Assembly (NCBI GenBank): GCA_900074885.1
Contig: FJUW01000046.1
Span: 460,736 to 524,735 of the forward strand
DNA: 64,000 nucleotides
Source of the DNA: Rhynchosporium graminicola
Lineage: Eukaryota > Ascomycota > Leotiomycetes > Helotiales > Ploettnerulaceae
Direction of reading: 5' to 3'
This document shows positions 11,301 to 21,481 of the stretch, piece by piece (the stretch's first letter is position 1; each line of letters starts with the position of its first letter). The notes beneath the pieces were generated by a model. That model had not been told where the DNA came from. It made no database searches and saw only the letters and a list, made by a program, of their open reading frames with translations. A program made the position numbers and the translations under genes.

Positions 11301-12925
11301 AACCCAACTCAATTCTGGATATAAGTAAGGCACCACAGAATCTGGTACTGGGTTCTACCAGAGATTACCCTACCCGGATGCAGGTTCAAAAGCAAACAGT
11401 TCTCCAAACGAGTTGTCATACCTAGCAAAACCTCCGCATACAAGAAGAACAAGCAAAAGTTGTTCAAAGCTTGACATCTCCAAACAAACACACAGCGGTT
11501 CAACCCCGCCGCCACCCGCCAAATCGGTCAGAAGCTCATTTTGCGACGATAGCTTATGGTTGGTACCTATGAAGGATGAGCGTTGTTTTACTTACTGGAC
11601 GCGCATCTTACAAGTACAAGCGGTGAAGCGATCGCCTCATCTGAGACTCTGTTTTCGACGTTTCGGTCAGGGTTCAGCCAGCTGACAGGATCCGATCCCG
11701 CAGCAAAGCTCCATCATATCGATCTAACAACGTCATCCTTATGCCGCCTTGGGTGCGACCGTGCCTCTTTTTCTATGGAGAAGAGACACTCTGGCTGCCT
11801 TTGTTTTTCGATTTTACCCTCGTGTTTTACTGTACCCTCATACTTACTTGTAACCCGTGCGGCTCGGTCCACAGAATCTCGGTCAGCAGCAGACCAAAGA
11901 TAAGCATATTCAATCGAGTCTCCACATCACGTTCCACAGATGGGACTTTTCTGGAGAAACTCATACATTCTCAAAGTGGATGTTGCAAACTATAGCTCCG
12001 AAGAGGTAGGACGCGTCCCCTGGTTCAAATATATGGTTTTCTCTCTTTCATATCCTGCAACTTCTCACATGCGCGGCGGTATAGGAGGTATTCGATTGGC
12101 CTTCATTAAGAGGAGGTCAGCTCCGGCCTGGGGAAACACACGGCTAGCTAACGACCGAGCACAGCATTCTTCCAATCATCGAGCTTTATCATACTAAACG
12201 CTGATTCTTGATAGCTCGAAGGAGCACACAGTGGGGATGATCGAAGAGGTCTGTATGTGTATGCAGCAGGCGGTTCACCGTGTGAAATGTAGTAAGCCTG
12301 CAGCAGCTGTGAGCATGGACGGCTGCAGACCGCAGTAAATGTGACCAGTCATATTCTTTGTCGGATGAAAATGTGACTGGATACAGCAGAACCCTTTCTT
12401 ACGTACAAATAACGGCACTATTCAGCTCAGGCGGAGAGCAGATAAGGCTGCTACCCAACAGCCAACAACGCTCGTGGTCGACGCTGTAGCACTACCTCAC
12501 ATTTGTTCGGGCTGTTGTCTTGTACAATTGGTTCTGGTTCCCAATTCCTAGTGTCAATCAATGATTCAGGAATAGGTAAGAAGACTGCAAGATGCAGATA
12601 CTCGGAAGATATGAATCGTCGTTCCAAGCGCATGTGTCCAGGCTTCTTGAAACGATTTGAAAGTCGCGAAATTCAGTAGCGAAGCGAAGGGGAATGATAT
12701 TTGCTTATCTCCATTGCTGTGCTTACCCTACATGCTGTAAAGGGAGATTCATCCCCATGACACATTCGTAACTCGCGCGATGATTCGTGATTAGGGGTCA
12801 AGTGTTCTAACATCGCTAGCATCGTATGCATGTTTGGCAAAGCACTCTCTAGATGCCATTCTCCTTCTTGTCTACTCACATCTACCATCCACTCTACCCG
12901 GTCATATTCCAAACCCCGCACCCGC
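8311..12925. other. 4.6 kb gene-free region rich in TACCTACC/GGTAGGTA words
   Basis: No open frame here has a recognisable domain or intron-linked extension. Small frames at 9535-10070, 10996-11214, 11413-12197 and 12451-12921 overlap in several frames and look random. The left half is dense in ACCTACCT, GGTACCTA and GTACCTA words (for example about 8838-8950, 9238-9250, 9336-9360, 9571-9610 and 10314-10365). The far left must hold the promoter of the coiled-coil gene and the far right the 3' end of the MFS gene. Confidence 0.5.
10323..10338. repeat. 16-bp perfect palindrome
   Basis: AGGTATCTAGATACCT reads the same on both strands and sits inside a GGTAGGTA-rich patch. A second perfect palindrome, GTACTCGAGTAC, lies at 9588-9599. 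They could be binding sites for a dimeric regulator or by-products of the word bias of this region; nothing in the sequence decides. Confidence 0.6.
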
Positions 12926-14538
12926 CTAATCTAATTCAATTCTAAACTTCTCTCTCAAGGTCTCTCCATACCGATAAAACAGAATCGGGCTAGGTGCCAG
13001 TAAAATGCTGATGAAGCCAAAGATACTAAACCCCCATCCCAGACCAACCTTGTCCAAGATTCCCCCGGTAAAGACAGGCACCACGCCACCAACCACACTT
13101 CTGAACAGACTCCCTGCTGCTATAGCGCTCGCGGCATATTTCTCAAACGCATCGATGTAGTAATTCTGCACCGAATTAAAGATCGCCACCTGTCCCATCC
13201 CGTAGAAGAAGGTAGCCGTGATAGGAACCATGAAATGGACTTTATATTCCGTGGTCCAGGCAAACGTGAAGAGCGATGCGGGGATCAAAACGGAGCCGAT
13301 GTTGGCGAGTGGAAGTCGGAATTCGGGCTTGGGCGTGTTGTTGTTCTTCTTCGTGAGCGAGTTGTAGATCGTGCCAATGCGGGGGACAAAGATCCAAACA
13401 GCGAGTAGGAAACCTAGGCCGGGTCCGAGGTAGGAGAGCCCTACTTGTAATGTGGAGAAGCCGTAGATACCGCCGTAGATGGACTGGAATTGCGTGTACA
13501 TGCTGTATGTGATGGCAAAGAGGAGAGCTTGGTACATGGCCATCGTTATGACGATCGGCTGCGTGAAGAGGATTAATAGAGGTCGTTTGACGGACTGCAA
13601 TAGCTTTGTGCGGAGGGGACGCATGTCTTCGTCCTCGTAGTAGTAGCGTGTTGAGTCTTCTGCTTCAAGCTCTTTCTTTCTTTGTGAGAGGATTGCTGGG
13701 ACGTAGGTCTCGCGGAGGAAGAAGAAGGCGGATATGACAGCCGCCGAGCAGATTATCAGCAAGATCCAAAAGAGCCATGGCCATGGTAGATTCTCGAGGA
13801 TTACGGCTCCAATGAGGGGACCAATCGTTGGTCCTAAAAGGGGTCCTAAGAGATACCATCCGAAGATACCTGCACGCTCGCTGGGGACGTACATATCACT
13901 TATCGTACCACCACCGTTGGCGATACCAATGCCCGCATGCAAGTCAATTTCAAGTCTGCTTAACACAAGAGATTTCGAACTTACTTCCAAAAAAGCCAGC
14001 AATCGTCCTCAGTGTAATGAGAACCGGCAGAGATTTCGCCAGAGCCGTAGGTATCTGCAACAATGTGAAGATAGTAAAGCAAACCAGATACAGCGGTTTC
14101 CTGCCGAACGTCTCAGACAGTGGCGCGAGTAGCAATGGTCCAATACCGAGCATGACCACGAAACCGGTTTGACATCCTATCACACCATCCGTGGTAGAGT
14201 TCAGAGACTTTGCTATCTGCTCGATACCAGGTGCGAACATGGAACTTGCAAGTGGGCTGAGAACTATGGCTACTTAGTGAAAGAATCGATGTGAGAATGA
14301 GGTGGCGTACTGGACATGGAAGCGATGACGGCAATGTTGGCAAGTTTTTTCCATTTTGACCAGTTCCTTGGATTTGACTCATCCTTTTCGCTGAACTCGA
14401 GAAGCTGGATGAAAATATTAGCATACGTGTAAGTATCATGTTTGAGGATGGACCTTCCTGTCTATCCTCACTGTCATGAGAAGAAGCACTGCCGTTTGAA
14501 AGTAATGGCGCTCTCTCGTTAGAATAATCATGAGACAT
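12926..14538 (-). CDS. MFS transporter, drug:H+ antiporter-1 type, possibly with defective splicing
   Basis: Plasma-membrane-type major facilitator with about 12 membrane spans. It shows the family blocks NPRNWSKWKK near the N-terminus, GPLLLAPLSETFGRKPLY (loop 2-3 motif), the motif-C region WYLLGPLLGPTIGPLIG and ANGGGTISDMY. Exon pieces: N-terminal piece from ATG 14538, then 14404-14311, 14269-13985 and 13932-12926. The middle intron 14270-14310 is canonical (41 bp). Two joints are odd. The 52-bp intron 13933-13984 starts GTAAGT but its only in-frame end is GG, not AG. Also, no good GT-AG pair joins ATG 14538 (MSHDYSNERAPLL) in frame to the LLEFSEKDE exon; only ATG 14531 or a weak GC donor would. 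The 334-codon 3' exon is intact. Substrate unknown. This may be a decaying gene or a sequence error. Confidence 0.8.
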
Positions 14539-15060
14539 TATTGTTCTTTATCATGGCATGTATATCAAGGATTTAGGAGACCGATAAAGAGGAATGTTCG
14601 GAGAGGAGAATTTGCAGTTGAGATTTAGATCGAAAAGGATAGAAAAATGAACTTTTCAATTACCGGTGTCCTGTAACAAGACTAGAATCGATGACGAGAT
14701 GGCACTAAGACCCGGTCATCAGCCGCCTCCCAAGTAGGTCTCACGGCCCCGAAGGCTGTAAAAATAGCCTTATTACAGCTTCCAACCGAGAATTACCTGC
14801 CAGATATGTATGTTATGCGCGTAGAAGTTGCGCTCATATGGTCTCAAGGAAAGGTATATGAATTGAATTGTACCTAACACCACCGGAGATAAGCCGAGCA
14901 TCCCGACCGCACATGACCACGCGCCACTCGACGCGACTTCACGTTTCTGTCAGGCAAGGAAGCTCTCGATATTGCGAGAACTGCCCCTCGTCATCACAAG
15001 AAGATGATTCTCAGATAGTCTCTATTCCCGTCGAAGTCCAAATCTTGGACGATCTACAAT
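14539..15060. promoter_or_regulatory. Divergent promoter region MFS transporter / REV1
   Basis: This 522-bp stretch lies between two outward-facing genes. No open frame of note is seen. A short plus-strand frame at 14868-15068 overlaps the REV1 start in another frame and is not called. Confidence 0.5.
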
Positions 15061-18000
15061 ATGGGTAGCCGCTTGGACAAAAATTCCGAGTCGGTTCGCA
15101 AACGGATCGAAGCACACACCTTTGAAGACGAGGATGGTGAAGAGTACAAAGGCTCGGAATTTGGCGGCTTCACAGATTACTTCCGTCGCAAGAAGATTAA
15201 GCTGCAGAATCTCGATGCGGAGCTGCGTTCGGAATCTACGGACAAACCTAAGATCTTTCGTGGCATCGTGGCTCACGTGAATGGGTATACGCAGCCTTCA
15301 CTCAATGATCTCCATCGTCTGATTGTTGCTCATGGAGGGGGCTTCATGCAGTATCTAGATGGCAAGACGACGGTTACGCATATCATTGCCGCAAGTTTGA
15401 CACCCAAAAAGGTTATTGAATTCCGGAAGTATCGTATTGTCAAGCCAGCATGGATTGTCGACAGTGTTGCTGCAGGGAAGCTATTGCCCTGGGATGCATA
15501 CAGAGTTGTTGATGGGGGCGTAGGGCAGCGGCTTCTGGGATTCAATGATGGAAAGATGGTCAGCCAGACGAAGACGCAGCAACGTGGGTATCGAGATCAG
15601 ACGAGCACGAGCTGGTACACTAGCCAGGTTCAATCGGTCGTCGATGACATTGATGATGAGGATGGTGCCCAGTTCCCAAGTACGCAGAGTGTCGTATTCA
15701 ATGGAACGGGTGTCTTCATGGGAGACTTGGCGCCTCAGCATCAATCGTTGGAACAAAAGGTCACAGGAGTAGCCATGAAGAAGGCTTCAGAGGATTCGCA
15801 GTCTTCGGGCGACTTTGAAGTCTCATCTTCGCTAGAGGACGCTCTGATCAATGCTACAACCGGAGATGCAGTTCGAAAAGCCAGTCCACTCAAACAGGAG
15901 CATCTGCTTAGTCTAAAAGAGCAGCAGACGCCCAAGCTGGAAGAAATAAGTAAAGATCCGCTTCCGGAATTCGACGCTCTAGCATCGACAACCCCTTCTA
16001 AAACTGTGGGCGTTTCCAGCCCATTGAAACGACAACATGAAATCGAGAGCCCTTCGCCTTCGAAGAAAACCAAACTCATAACAGCGGAAGAGCACAATGC
16101 AATTTTGTTGGCTGATCCTCATATCAGAAAGTCTACAACTGCAAATCCGGAATTCCTTAAGCAATACTACTCCGAATCTCGTCTTCATCATTTATCAACC
16201 TGGAAAGCCGACTTGAAAGCTCGCTTCCAGCAGATGGCATCTGAAAAAACAGCTTCTCAAAGAGTCCCAGTGAAGAGGAAGCCTGGGGCCAGAAGATATG
16301 TTATGCATGTGGACTTTGACAGCTTCTTCTGCGCGGTGTCTCTCAAGAGTGCCCCGGAGTTTGTCGAAAAACCTACTGTTGTTGCTCATGGAAGTGGTGC
16401 TGGAAGTGAAATTGCGAGTTGCAACTATCCTGCCAGGAGCTTTGGGGTAAAGAATGGGATGTGGATGAAAAATGCATTGGTACTATGCCCAAATATCAAA
16501 GTACTGCCATATGACTTTCCAGCCTACGAGGAAGCCAGTAGAGGTTTTTACGACGCCATCTTGGATATCGGAGGCATTGTTCAAAGCGTCAGTGTGGATG
16601 AAGCCTTGGTTGACATTTCAAGTATATGTTTGCCTGCAGGCGGTGTCGATGGTCTTGGTCACGATGAATATTGTATCTCAAAAGAGCAAGCAAAGGCCGA
16701 TATGGTTGCAGATGGCCTTCGAAGGCAGATCAAAGAAAAGACAGGATGTGCTGTGTCAGTAGGTATCGGAGCCAATATCCTCCTTGCCAAAGTAGCGCTT
16801 CGTAAAGCTAAACCAGCTGGCCAACATCAGATCAAGCCTGAGGATGTTTTGGATTTCATCGGCGAGCTCACTCTCCAAGACCTTCCCGGCGTAGCGTCTA
16901 GCATTGGAGGAAAGCTCGAAGAGATAGGAGTGAAGCTGGTAAAGGACGTGAGACAATTGACCAAAGATCGCCTTGTGACTGTTCTTGGCCCCAAGACAGG
17001 GGAGAAGATATGGGACTATTCTCGAGGTATCGATCGTGCCGAAGTTGGAGAGCAAGTTGTTCGAAAGTCGGTTTCTGCCGAGGTCAACTGGGGTATCAGG
17101 TTCATCTCGCAACCTGAAGCGGAAGAGTTTGTGCAAAACCTGTGTACGGAGCTTCATCGCCGTCTTATTGATCAGGGAGTCAAGGGAAGACAATTGACGA
17201 TCAAGATCATGAGGAAGTCTGCCGATGCTCCATTAGATCCACCAAAGAATCTGGGTCACGGGAAGTGTGACACTTTCAACAAGAGCATCATTCTGGGAGT
17301 TGCAACGAACAATGCTGAAGTTCTCGGACGAGAAGCTGTTTCTGTCTTGCGAAGTTATGGTTTCTCGCCAGGTGAACTTAGAGGTCTTGGTGTCCAAATG
17401 ACCAAGCTAGAACTATTGAAAGCTTCTACTGCCAGCATGCCAGATGGTAGTCAGAGAAGGATCAACTGGGGAGCTGCACCACCACCACCGAAGCTGGCAA
17501 AGCAAGTTACTGAAGATCCTATTGATGACCCTCAAACGCCGACTAAGCCCAAAAAGACGCCTCTGAGCCGCATCATGTCAGCAGCCAAGTTCCCCATAGA
17601 ACCCATCGATGAAGCAGTGACCCCTACTAAATCTAGGTCATTTACCTCTCGATTGCTCTTCGACAAGGACATGACTGATGATATCGAGAGTCCGGAGAAA
17701 ACAAGAGACACACATTCTGTGCACCCTGCAGCTGCTATTGCCAGAGCCAATGCTGCTGACCAAAGCGCAAAGAAAGTCTTGAATGTCATGGGTACCCAAT
17801 TCATCATTCCTAGTCAGATCGACCCTCAGGTACTGGCCGCACTTCCACAAGATATCAGATCCAAGCTCATGGCACAAAGCAAAAGCAAGCCTGCTTCAAG
17901 AGCTCAATCTCCATTCATCGTGAATTCAAGATCTAATAGTCTCGCGCCAGAAGAGCCTCTACCTTTACCCTCTCAGCTAGACCCAGAAGTCTTCGAGGCA

Positions 18001-18786
18001 TTGCCGGACGATATGAAAGCAGAGGTACTTGCAACATACGCAAGCCATGTAATTCCCGGCCAACAAGGCCTCTTACCACAATCCCCTCGCAAAGGACTTC
18101 ACATCATCCCCCCCAAAAGGACAACCCCAACCAAGAAAAGAGGCCGAGGACGTCCACCAGGTGCTCGTGCCAAAATCAAACCAGATCCGCACTCGAATCT
18201 TACACAAGCCAATTTCGTTGCAAACAAGGGAACCAGCTCTCGAGACACAGGAGGCGAGCTGGAAGGATATAAGTCCGACGATACTCTTGACCCCGATTTC
18301 CTCGCCGCCTTACCAGAAGATATGCGCCAGGAAGTCATGAACGAATATAGACGCAAGCGACTCGCTAAGAAAGGCGGCTTAATGACTACAGCTGCCTTGA
18401 AAAAGCGCCGACCTCCTGATCCACTTCCTCTCGCTCAACGCAAGATCCGCCTCCCGCCACGAGAGCCAAGACCTACATTCACGACAGCAGAATTGAGTAC
18501 ATTGCCTCAACTGAGAGATACTCTTAGCGCTTGGTATAGAGAATTTGCAGACGACGGGCCGCATCCAGATGATGTAGCTGCTATGGAGAGGTATTTGCGG
18601 AGGGTCATACTCGACGAAAGAGATATGAGTAAAGTTGTTGGAGTGGTGAAATGGCTTGGATGGCTTATTGATGAATCTGATGGAGATAATGAAGGTACGA
18701 AGGTATGGAGTGAGGCGTATCATGGTATTAAGGAAAAAGTGCAAGTAGCAGTCAAGGAACGCGGACTCGGGAAGTTAGAATTATAG
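15061..18786 (+). CDS. REV1: DNA repair protein REV1 (Y-family translesion polymerase)
   Basis: Deoxycytidyl transferase and scaffold for translesion synthesis in the nucleus, with polymerase zeta. One exon, 1241 residues. Order: N-terminal BRCT domain (about 60-150, with HGGGFMQYLDGKTTVTHIIA and VKPAWIVDSV). Then a disordered linker and the Y-family palm from about 412, where VDFDSFFCAVSL carries metal ligands. SVDEALVDIS at about 511 holds the second acidic pair. Thumb and little-finger regions follow (LPGVASSIGGKLEEIG, then GRQLTIKIMRK). Three ubiquitin-binding motifs of the DPxxLxxLPxDMxxE type lie at about 921, 976 and 1078. A Rev1 C-terminal interaction domain (LSTLPQLRDTLSAWYREF...) ends the protein. 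All catalytic acids are present and the length is usual for filamentous fungi. It is intronless among intron-rich neighbours. Confidence 0.97.
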   Translation: MGSRLDKNSESVRKRIEAHTFEDEDGEEYKGSEFGGFTDYFRRKKIKLQNLDAELRSESTDKPKIFRGIVAHVNGYTQPSLNDLHRLIVAHGGGFMQYLDGKTTVTHIIAASLTPKKVIEFRKYRIVKPAWIVDSVAAGKLLPWDAYRVVDGGVGQRLLGFNDGKMVSQTKTQQRGYRDQTSTSWYTSQVQSVVDDIDDEDGAQFPSTQSVVFNGTGVFMGDLAPQHQSLEQKVTGVAMKKASEDSQSSGDFEVSSSLEDALINATTGDAVRKASPLKQEHLLSLKEQQTPKLEEISKDPLPEFDALASTTPSKTVGVSSPLKRQHEIESPSPSKKTKLITAEEHNAILLADPHIRKSTTANPEFLKQYYSESRLHHLSTWKADLKARFQQMASEKTASQRVPVKRKPGARRYVMHVDFDSFFCAVSLKSAPEFVEKPTVVAHGSGAGSEIASCNYPARSFGVKNGMWMKNALVLCPNIKVLPYDFPAYEEASRGFYDAILDIGGIVQSVSVDEALVDISSICLPAGGVDGLGHDEYCISKEQAKADMVADGLRRQIKEKTGCAVSVGIGANILLAKVALRKAKPAGQHQIKPEDVLDFIGELTLQDLPGVASSIGGKLEEIGVKLVKDVRQLTKDRLVTVLGPKTGEKIWDYSRGIDRAEVGEQVVRKSVSAEVNWGIRFISQPEAEEFVQNLCTELHRRLIDQGVKGRQLTIKIMRKSADAPLDPPKNLGHGKCDTFNKSIILGVATNNAEVLGREAVSVLRSYGFSPGELRGLGVQMTKLELLKASTASMPDGSQRRINWGAAPPPPKLAKQVTEDPIDDPQTPTKPKKTPLSRIMSAAKFPIEPIDEAVTPTKSRSFTSRLLFDKDMTDDIESPEKTRDTHSVHPAAAIARANAADQSAKKVLNVMGTQFIIPSQIDPQVLAALPQDIRSKLMAQSKSKPASRAQSPFIVNSRSNSLAPEEPLPLPSQLDPEVFEALPDDMKAEVLATYASHVIPGQQGLLPQSPRKGLHIIPPKRTTPTKKRGRGRPPGARAKIKPDPHSNLTQANFVANKGTSSRDTGGELEGYKSDDTLDPDFLAALPEDMRQEVMNEYRRKRLAKKGGLMTTAALKKRRPPDPLPLAQRKIRLPPREPRPTFTTAELSTLPQLRDTLSAWYREFADDGPHPDDVAAMERYLRRVILDERDMSKVVGVVKWLGWLIDESDGDNEGTKVWSEAYHGIKEKVQVAVKERGLGKLEL

Positions 18787-19205
18787 CATTAGTAGCTACT
18801 CTCATCTACATATGTTTTATCTATTCATGCCAAAGCAAACGGACCAGACCGAAACAAGTCTCGCTTTGCTTGCCATCTCCTTGTCCTATGTCTAAACCGA
18901 AAAAGCAATGCAGTCTCTATGATCTCGACATTGTCGTGTAAACTGAAATATTTCTAACCGCCCTAAGCAAAAGCCACGAGTACCAATACTCAAAACGCCG
19001 CAACTACCATTGCTTGCCCATCGCCCATATATAACAAGCAAGCTCCTCTGGTCGTGTATAATATGTATCGGGTCCAGCCAACGTGGCAAGCTGTATCCAA
19101 CCAGCATAACCAATAGAAATATATACACCATTCCCCATCCTCATGCAATTATAGATTACCCTCCCATCTCCTTCTCGACCATCATTCAAAACCCTCCCTT
19201 CATAC
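18787..19205. other. Convergent intergenic region REV1 / WSC gene
   Basis: This 419-bp stretch between two 3' ends has no convincing coding frame. It presumably contains the 3' UTRs of both genes. Confidence 0.5.
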
Positions 19206-19898
19206 TCATGCCAAGCACAACAAGAAGCCCATCGCAATCCCCAAAGCAAGAATACTGCCTACAGGGGCCACCTGCCCGACCTTCCCAGCGGCGCCTTTCT
19301 TCGACGCTTTCGTGGCCGTATACACACTTAATTTCAGTGCTCCACCGCATACCTGCGTCGTGTTGCCTGTACAGGCCAGATCGCAGGCACCGTCGTCGAG
19401 TTTCTGGGCAGCTGAGGAGAGGGAGTGTGCACACCAGCATTCCCTATGGCAGTGCGTCAGCAAGCATTTATTTGCTTTTCCAAGCTTCCTAGTGAGACAT
19501 GCGCACTCGCGACTCTGATGCCCCCACCAAGTGGAAAATAGATGACTTAAAGCGGGTAGAAAAGCCAGGTCAACATACTTCGTATACTCCAATCCAGCGA
19601 ACTCGTAGTTATCCTTCTTACAATAGTCTAAGCATGTCTGCACAGTCATAGTCTCCAGACTCTCGGTTTTCCCAGCAGTCAGCGCGCGCAGATTATTAGT
19701 ACCATTATTCTGTGTTGTTTCCGCGTAGCAGCCCGCGTAGGCGTAGTTCTTGTCCCCTGGGAAAATCTTTGCGTTTATAGAGGTTCCGGAGGTGATTGTT
19801 TGGCTGGCGCTTTGTGCATTTGTGAGGGTGGGTGTACTGCTGAAAAGGAGGAGAATGCTGAGGAAGACGCGTTGAGACGGTGCTGCGCAGGACAGCAT
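19206..19898 (-). CDS. Small WSC-domain protein, probably GPI-anchored
   Basis: Exons 19898-19579 and 19443-19206 are separated by a canonical 135-bp intron (GTATGT...CATAG), giving 185 residues. A signal peptide (LSILLLFSSTPTLTNA) is followed by one complete WSC domain. That domain runs from YAGCYAETTQNN through CLDYCKKDNYEFAGLEYTKECWCAHSL to DGACDLACTGN-TQVCGGALKLSVY. The tail is small and basic (KASKKGAAGK) with a C-terminal hydrophobic stretch (VGSILALGIAMGFLLCLA), typical of a GPI signal. WSC domains bind cell-wall carbohydrate. Yeast Wsc stress sensors have a Ser/Thr stalk and a cytosolic tail, both absent here, so a wall-associated protein is likelier than a sensor. The intron is a multiple of three and has no stop, so read-through gives a 230-residue form. 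Confidence 0.88.
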   Translation of the reverse strand: MLSCAAPSQRVFLSILLLFSSTPTLTNAQSASQTITSGTSINAKIFPGDKNYAYAGCYAETTQNNGTNNLRALTAGKTESLETMTVQTCLDYCKKDNYEFAGLEYTKYVDLAFLPALSHLFSTWWGHQSRECACLTRKLGKANKCLLTHCHRECWCAHSLSSAAQKLDDGACDLACTGNTTQVCGGALKLSVYTATKASKKGAAGKVGQVAPVGSILALGIAMGFLLCLA

Positions 19899-21481
19899 AG
19901 CTGCGACTTCGGGTAATGCTTGGTGTAGTACAAGACGGAATGAAGACGAGGAGAGCGGATATTGATTGGGGTATCTTTAGATCTTGAACCGTGCGAAGAC
20001 CGCCGAGGCTTCGAGATGCGCACTCGGTCGTAGATGGGTACAGAGTTTGTTTTGGTATTCAAGCTTCCGCTCGGGGCGCGATGAGAAACGGGCTAAAAGC
20101 CTGAATGGAATGGACTAGGCCTTCGACAGGGGGAGCTGAGCGGGAACTACGCTATAGATTGGAAGTTTAGTGGCTTTACAGTAGTGGTCGGCCTATGAAG
20201 AGTCCAGGGAGGTTTTGGTTTCTTTCGCCAATAGTCCCTTGATTGAGTTCAGCTAAGCGACTCATTTGTTTGACTGGAAAATGTCCTTAGATACTTTGCT
20301 GCGAAAGTCGAGGGAAGCGTTAAAGGTAAATGCTCAGCCGTTGTTTCCAATGTGTAGCCTAGAAAGCTTCAACTCTGGCTATCGATCCGTGTCAAGACAA
20401 CAGTAAGAAGCTGATTTACGGCACTCCGCGATGCGAAATGATTAAAGTCATGAATTGACTTCAGAACCTTGATCAATTATTAAAGTCAATTTTACGAAAG
20501 TAATGTTACACACCTAGGAGCATGACTCATGGAAACATTTACAGTCACGAAATTGAATTAGCACTTCTATCTACCAAGATGAAATCTATCTCGCGACCAC
20601 CATTTCCTGGCATCGATATTTTGGTACAGCGCTTACAAAGGTACAGCAGTAGCATTTCTGGGTCTGGACGAGCTGCAGATAAATATAGTACGTAGTACAA
20701 GCCAACATTTCTGATCTTACAGCCCAAGCCGAGAAAGGCACAGCTGCATGGAATGGAATACTAGAATAGTTATTACATCTTACGGAAGTGTGTCTTTTTC
20801 GAGAAGCAACAAGGATGCATGCAGCTTATCCCACGTGTTGGAGCATGATAAGATAAGACCACTCACTTCAAGGCTGAAGAGGGAGATAAGGCGGGAAGAC
20901 GTCGTTTGGATATATTGACAATACGGATATATTGACAATACCGCATATATCCTATTCGGATAGATTTGAGGAGAGGTGACGCGTGCATGGGGTAGGTAAT
21001 ATGCATGTATGAAGTAAAGTGACTCGATTGGGGCCGATATTGTGAAGGAGGCTTTAGCGAATTGTGTTGTTTGATTTCGCATACAATCTATTTCGAGTTT
21101 CGCCTGACTGCGGCAGCGGAATTAATGTAAACACGGTGGTGTTCTGCTTTACTACAGCACGTTAAGTGATTATTTGGAAAGGGCCGTGTCTGGATAGAGA
21201 GGAAATTAAGACTTTGCCTCGAATAGCTGACATCATGGAGCACTTAACATACATCGTAGCAAGCAAGAAACTGCACAATATGTTACAGAGAAATGCCCTA
21301 TTAAAACTAGCATTTAAAATTCGAAGACTAGTCATATTTCTAGACCACAATCTATCACCGAATCGACAAGGTGCTCCCACATATGTAAAAGTAGACCTCA
21401 AACGCATATATCTCAAACATACAAACACCAGTCTATTTTTCTGCCAAACGCCTTCCAGTTTCTTTACGATATTGACTACCA
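19899..21481. other. Intergenic, 1.6 kb, no gene seen
   Basis: The region contains the WSC promoter and the 3' end of the Zn2Cys6 gene. Short frames (for example 20780-21082 and 21166-21519) lack any domain pattern. A perfect tandem 17-bp duplication lies at 20908-20941. Confidence 0.5.
20908..20941. repeat. Two tandem 17-bp units
   Basis: Two identical adjacent copies of GGATATATTGACAATAC are seen, followed by a partial related word (CGCATATATCC). It is intergenic. It could be replication slippage or a duplicated protein-binding site. Confidence 0.8.

Noticed and set aside
11413..12197. Chain of overlapping plus-strand ORFs that might be an intron-containing gene
   Set aside because: No donor/acceptor set gives a longer frame with any recognisable pattern.
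14404..14427. Tiny intron GTATGC...ATCCAG in the MFS gene
   Set aside because: At 22 bp it is too short to splice and does not restore the frame with ATG 14538.
12926..14538. RIP (C to T mutation) as cause of the damaged MFS gene
   Set aside because: The GG in place of AG is the opposite change, and the rest of the gene has no excess of stops or TA-rich decay.
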